A stretch of DNA of 32,425 nt from Deltaproteobacteria bacterium. GTDB lineage: Bacteria; Desulfobacterota; Syntrophobacteria; BM002. Location: positions 1 to 32,425 of the forward strand of contig JAJDNB010000086.1 in the NCBI GenBank assembly GCA_022340905.1, given 5' to 3'. Within the stretch, counting starts at the first letter, position 1. The number at the start of each line of letters is the position of its first letter. The position numbers were made by a program, and so were the translations under genes. Below the pieces are notes generated by a model. That model was given only the letters and a program-made list of their open reading frames with translations, was not told the origin of the DNA and did not search any database. Shown here in pieces: positions 30,814 to 32,425 of this stretch.

Positions 30814-31058
30814 AATTGCCCTAACCGGCTAAAGGCATGAGGTTTAACCCAATGATGAGTAAAATCTTGGGACACTCTAGTAGTTTTTTTTGGGGGAACT
30901 CCTGACTAAAGATCAGATTACAACACTGTGGTCGGCGGTGCAAGAAGAAGGGTTGCGACCCTGATCTTGACCGGGTCGTCCGGGTGGGTTACCGTTCCTT
31001 CACACGTTCAGCGTAACGCCACAGTTACTAGCACAATCTCTGCCCCTGGAGGAATACC
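30814..31058. other. Gap between divergent kinase and aldo/keto reductase genes
   Basis: About 245 bases include a T9 run followed by five G at about 30885-30896. The promoters of both genes should lie here, but no clear boxes were identified. Confidence 0.3.
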
Positions 31059-32255
31059 ATGCCCTACAAAGACCACAAGTGGTCCAGAAGAGACTTTTTG
31101 CGAGCCGCCACCGCTGCCGGTGTGGGGTCAATGATTGGAACCATCGACCGCTTCGCTGAATCTTCAACCGACCTCCCCGCCATGCCCACCCGCCCTTACG
31201 GTAGAACCGGTGTTAAGGTGCCCATCCTTGGGCTTGGAGGAAGTTTGGACCTAGATCAACTCATGCTCAGACAGGCCGTCAAATGGGGAGTAACCTATTG
31301 GGATACAGCGAGTTCCTACATGGGCGGCAATAGTGAGAAGCGCATTGGCAAATACCTGGGCAAATATCCTGAAGATCGCAAAAAGATCTTTTTAGTAACA
31401 AAGTCTCACGCTTGGACCGTTAACGGTCTGACAAGAGATCTCAATAAATCTCTAGAGAGAATGAGAACTAACTACGTCGATCTTTTCTGCGTACATTCTC
31501 TTAAGAGTATCAATGAATTGGATGGTGACACAAAGATTTGGAGTGAAAGGACCAGGGCTGCAGGTAAAATCAGGTTTTTCGGCTTCAGTACTCACAGTAA
31601 CATGGCAGAATGTATGCTCGGAGCGGCAAAGCTTGGTTGGATTGACGGCATTATGATGTCATACAATTTCCGTCTGATGCATAGCGATCAGATGAAAAGA
31701 GCCGTGGATGCATGTGCACATGCGGGCATCGGCCTTACCGCCATAAAGGCCCAGGGAGGTGGGTCGGTGAAAACCAGTAGTGAAATCGAGCTCGAACTCG
31801 CCGGACGCTTTCTGCAGAAAGGATTTACCGACGCTCAAGCCAAGCTCAAGGCGGTTTGGGAAAATCCCAATATTGCCAGCATCTGCACGGAGATGCCAAA
31901 CATTACGATTCTCATGGCTAACGTAGCCGCCGCCATTAATCGGACCAGACTCTCCTCAGATGACAAAAAAATGTTGCACAAATACGCCCAAGTAACCCAA
32001 TCATACTACTGCGCCGGCTGCACTGACCTGTGCGAGTCAGCTACCAATGGCATTGTTCCCATTGGGGACATAATGCGCTCTCTGATGTACTACCACAGTT
32101 ACGGTGATTACCGTCGTGCAGCTCAGGTCTTTCAGGGAATCCCCCGGAGGGTTCGGATTGAGATGGCCAGTCTCGATTACACCACAGCTGAGCAGAGGTG
32201 CCCCCAGAAAATGGCCATTGGCAATCTTGTGCGACAGGCAGTGAAAGAGCTCTAA
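31059..32255 (+). CDS. Tat-exported aldo/keto reductase with Cys-rich C-terminal domain
   Basis: The product is 398 residues, starting at ATG 31059 with GGAGGAATACC before it. The N-terminus is a twin-arginine signal (KWSRRDFLRAATAAGVGSM, about 7-25). The aldo/keto reductase barrel has the full catalytic tetrad: Asp82, Tyr87 (DTASSY), Lys115 and His146 (CVHS). Near the C-terminus, C318-x2-C321-x3-C325 and C381-P resemble the ferredoxin-like tail found in some anaerobe AKRs. The usual CP after the third Cys is replaced by VPIGDI, so the cluster motif is incomplete. Family members reduce carbonyls with NAD(P)H. Export of such an enzyme by Tat is unusual, since NADPH is not free in the periplasm, so an alternative electron donor is plausible. 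Confidence 0.9.
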   Translation: MPYKDHKWSRRDFLRAATAAGVGSMIGTIDRFAESSTDLPAMPTRPYGRTGVKVPILGLGGSLDLDQLMLRQAVKWGVTYWDTASSYMGGNSEKRIGKYLGKYPEDRKKIFLVTKSHAWTVNGLTRDLNKSLERMRTNYVDLFCVHSLKSINELDGDTKIWSERTRAAGKIRFFGFSTHSNMAECMLGAAKLGWIDGIMMSYNFRLMHSDQMKRAVDACAHAGIGLTAIKAQGGGSVKTSSEIELELAGRFLQKGFTDAQAKLKAVWENPNIASICTEMPNITILMANVAAAINRTRLSSDDKKMLHKYAQVTQSYYCAGCTDLCESATNGIVPIGDIMRSLMYYHSYGDYRRAAQVFQGIPRRVRIEMASLDYTTAEQRCPQKMAIGNLVRQAVKEL

Positions 32256-32425
32256 CCAGGACGATTCAAGATGTGCTGCGAGACAAGGAGCCTGAGATTG
32301 GTCAAATCAAGAGAAAGGAAATTCTCCAGATCAAGTGGGGACACCTCTTAAGGCAGGTTTAAAAACCAATAAGCGCTGTTTTGCCATTACCGCTTTCACA
32401 TCAAATATACTGCGAAATTGTTTTG

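Overview
The window reads as a chromosomal segment of an anaerobic bacterium, most likely an uncultured member of the Desulfobacterota (deltaproteobacterial type). This rests on the gene mix (flavodoxin and ferredoxin proteins, a Tat-exported aldo/keto reductase, a DUF502 membrane protein, a LarA-family protein, a degenerate J-domain gene next to a MinD-like ATPase) and on the gaps, which are full of short-period repeats. It is an inference, because no rRNA or other strong phylogenetic marker is present. I saw no tRNA, rRNA, CRISPR array, transposase or phage gene.

Layout. 1-2030: the 5' part of a flavodoxin gene (-), a small two-helix membrane protein (+) whose stop codon is the first three bases of a 184-bp structured repeat, and a nitroreductase (-). 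2386-5145: glycogen branching enzyme glgB (+), tail to tail with a DUF502 membrane protein (-). 5720-6471: a small protein and a two-cluster ferredoxin (-). 6775-11214: a complete four-gene carbohydrate-type ABC importer operon (-): Tat-secreted binding protein, ATPase, two permeases. 11682-14947: an envelope-stress or metal-sensing locus (+): Spy/CpxP-like protein, ECF sigma factor, membrane-anchored probable anti-sigma factor, CnrX-like anchored sensor, and a secreted Arg/Ser-rich protein. 15128-17991: lepA and a sirtuin (-). 18307-19508: a MinD/ParA-like ATPase overlapping a J-domain-like protein that lacks HPD (-). 19698-20950: small orphan genes. 21219-23790: LarA-family racemase and an HtrA-like protease (-). 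24004-27894: a VWA-OmpA fusion protein, several small secreted or zinc-binding proteins and a PilZ protein (-). 28675-30813: an orphan MASE3-GAF histidine kinase (-). 31059-32255: a Tat-exported aldo/keto reductase (+).

The most unusual feature is the 184-bp repeat, with full copies at 1043-1226 and 27948-28131 and fragments at 15102-15130 and 28134-28150. The two full copies align without gaps (157/184 identical by hand count). Their ends form a 25-bp stem in which every difference keeps pairing. Three sites in the element show double compensatory changes, and every wobble pair is G-U on the + strand. The differences show no codon periodicity. I infer a mobile or dispersed structured RNA element. 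A second intergenic signature is a 7-nt unit (GGTRARC) present as four tandem units at each of four loci.
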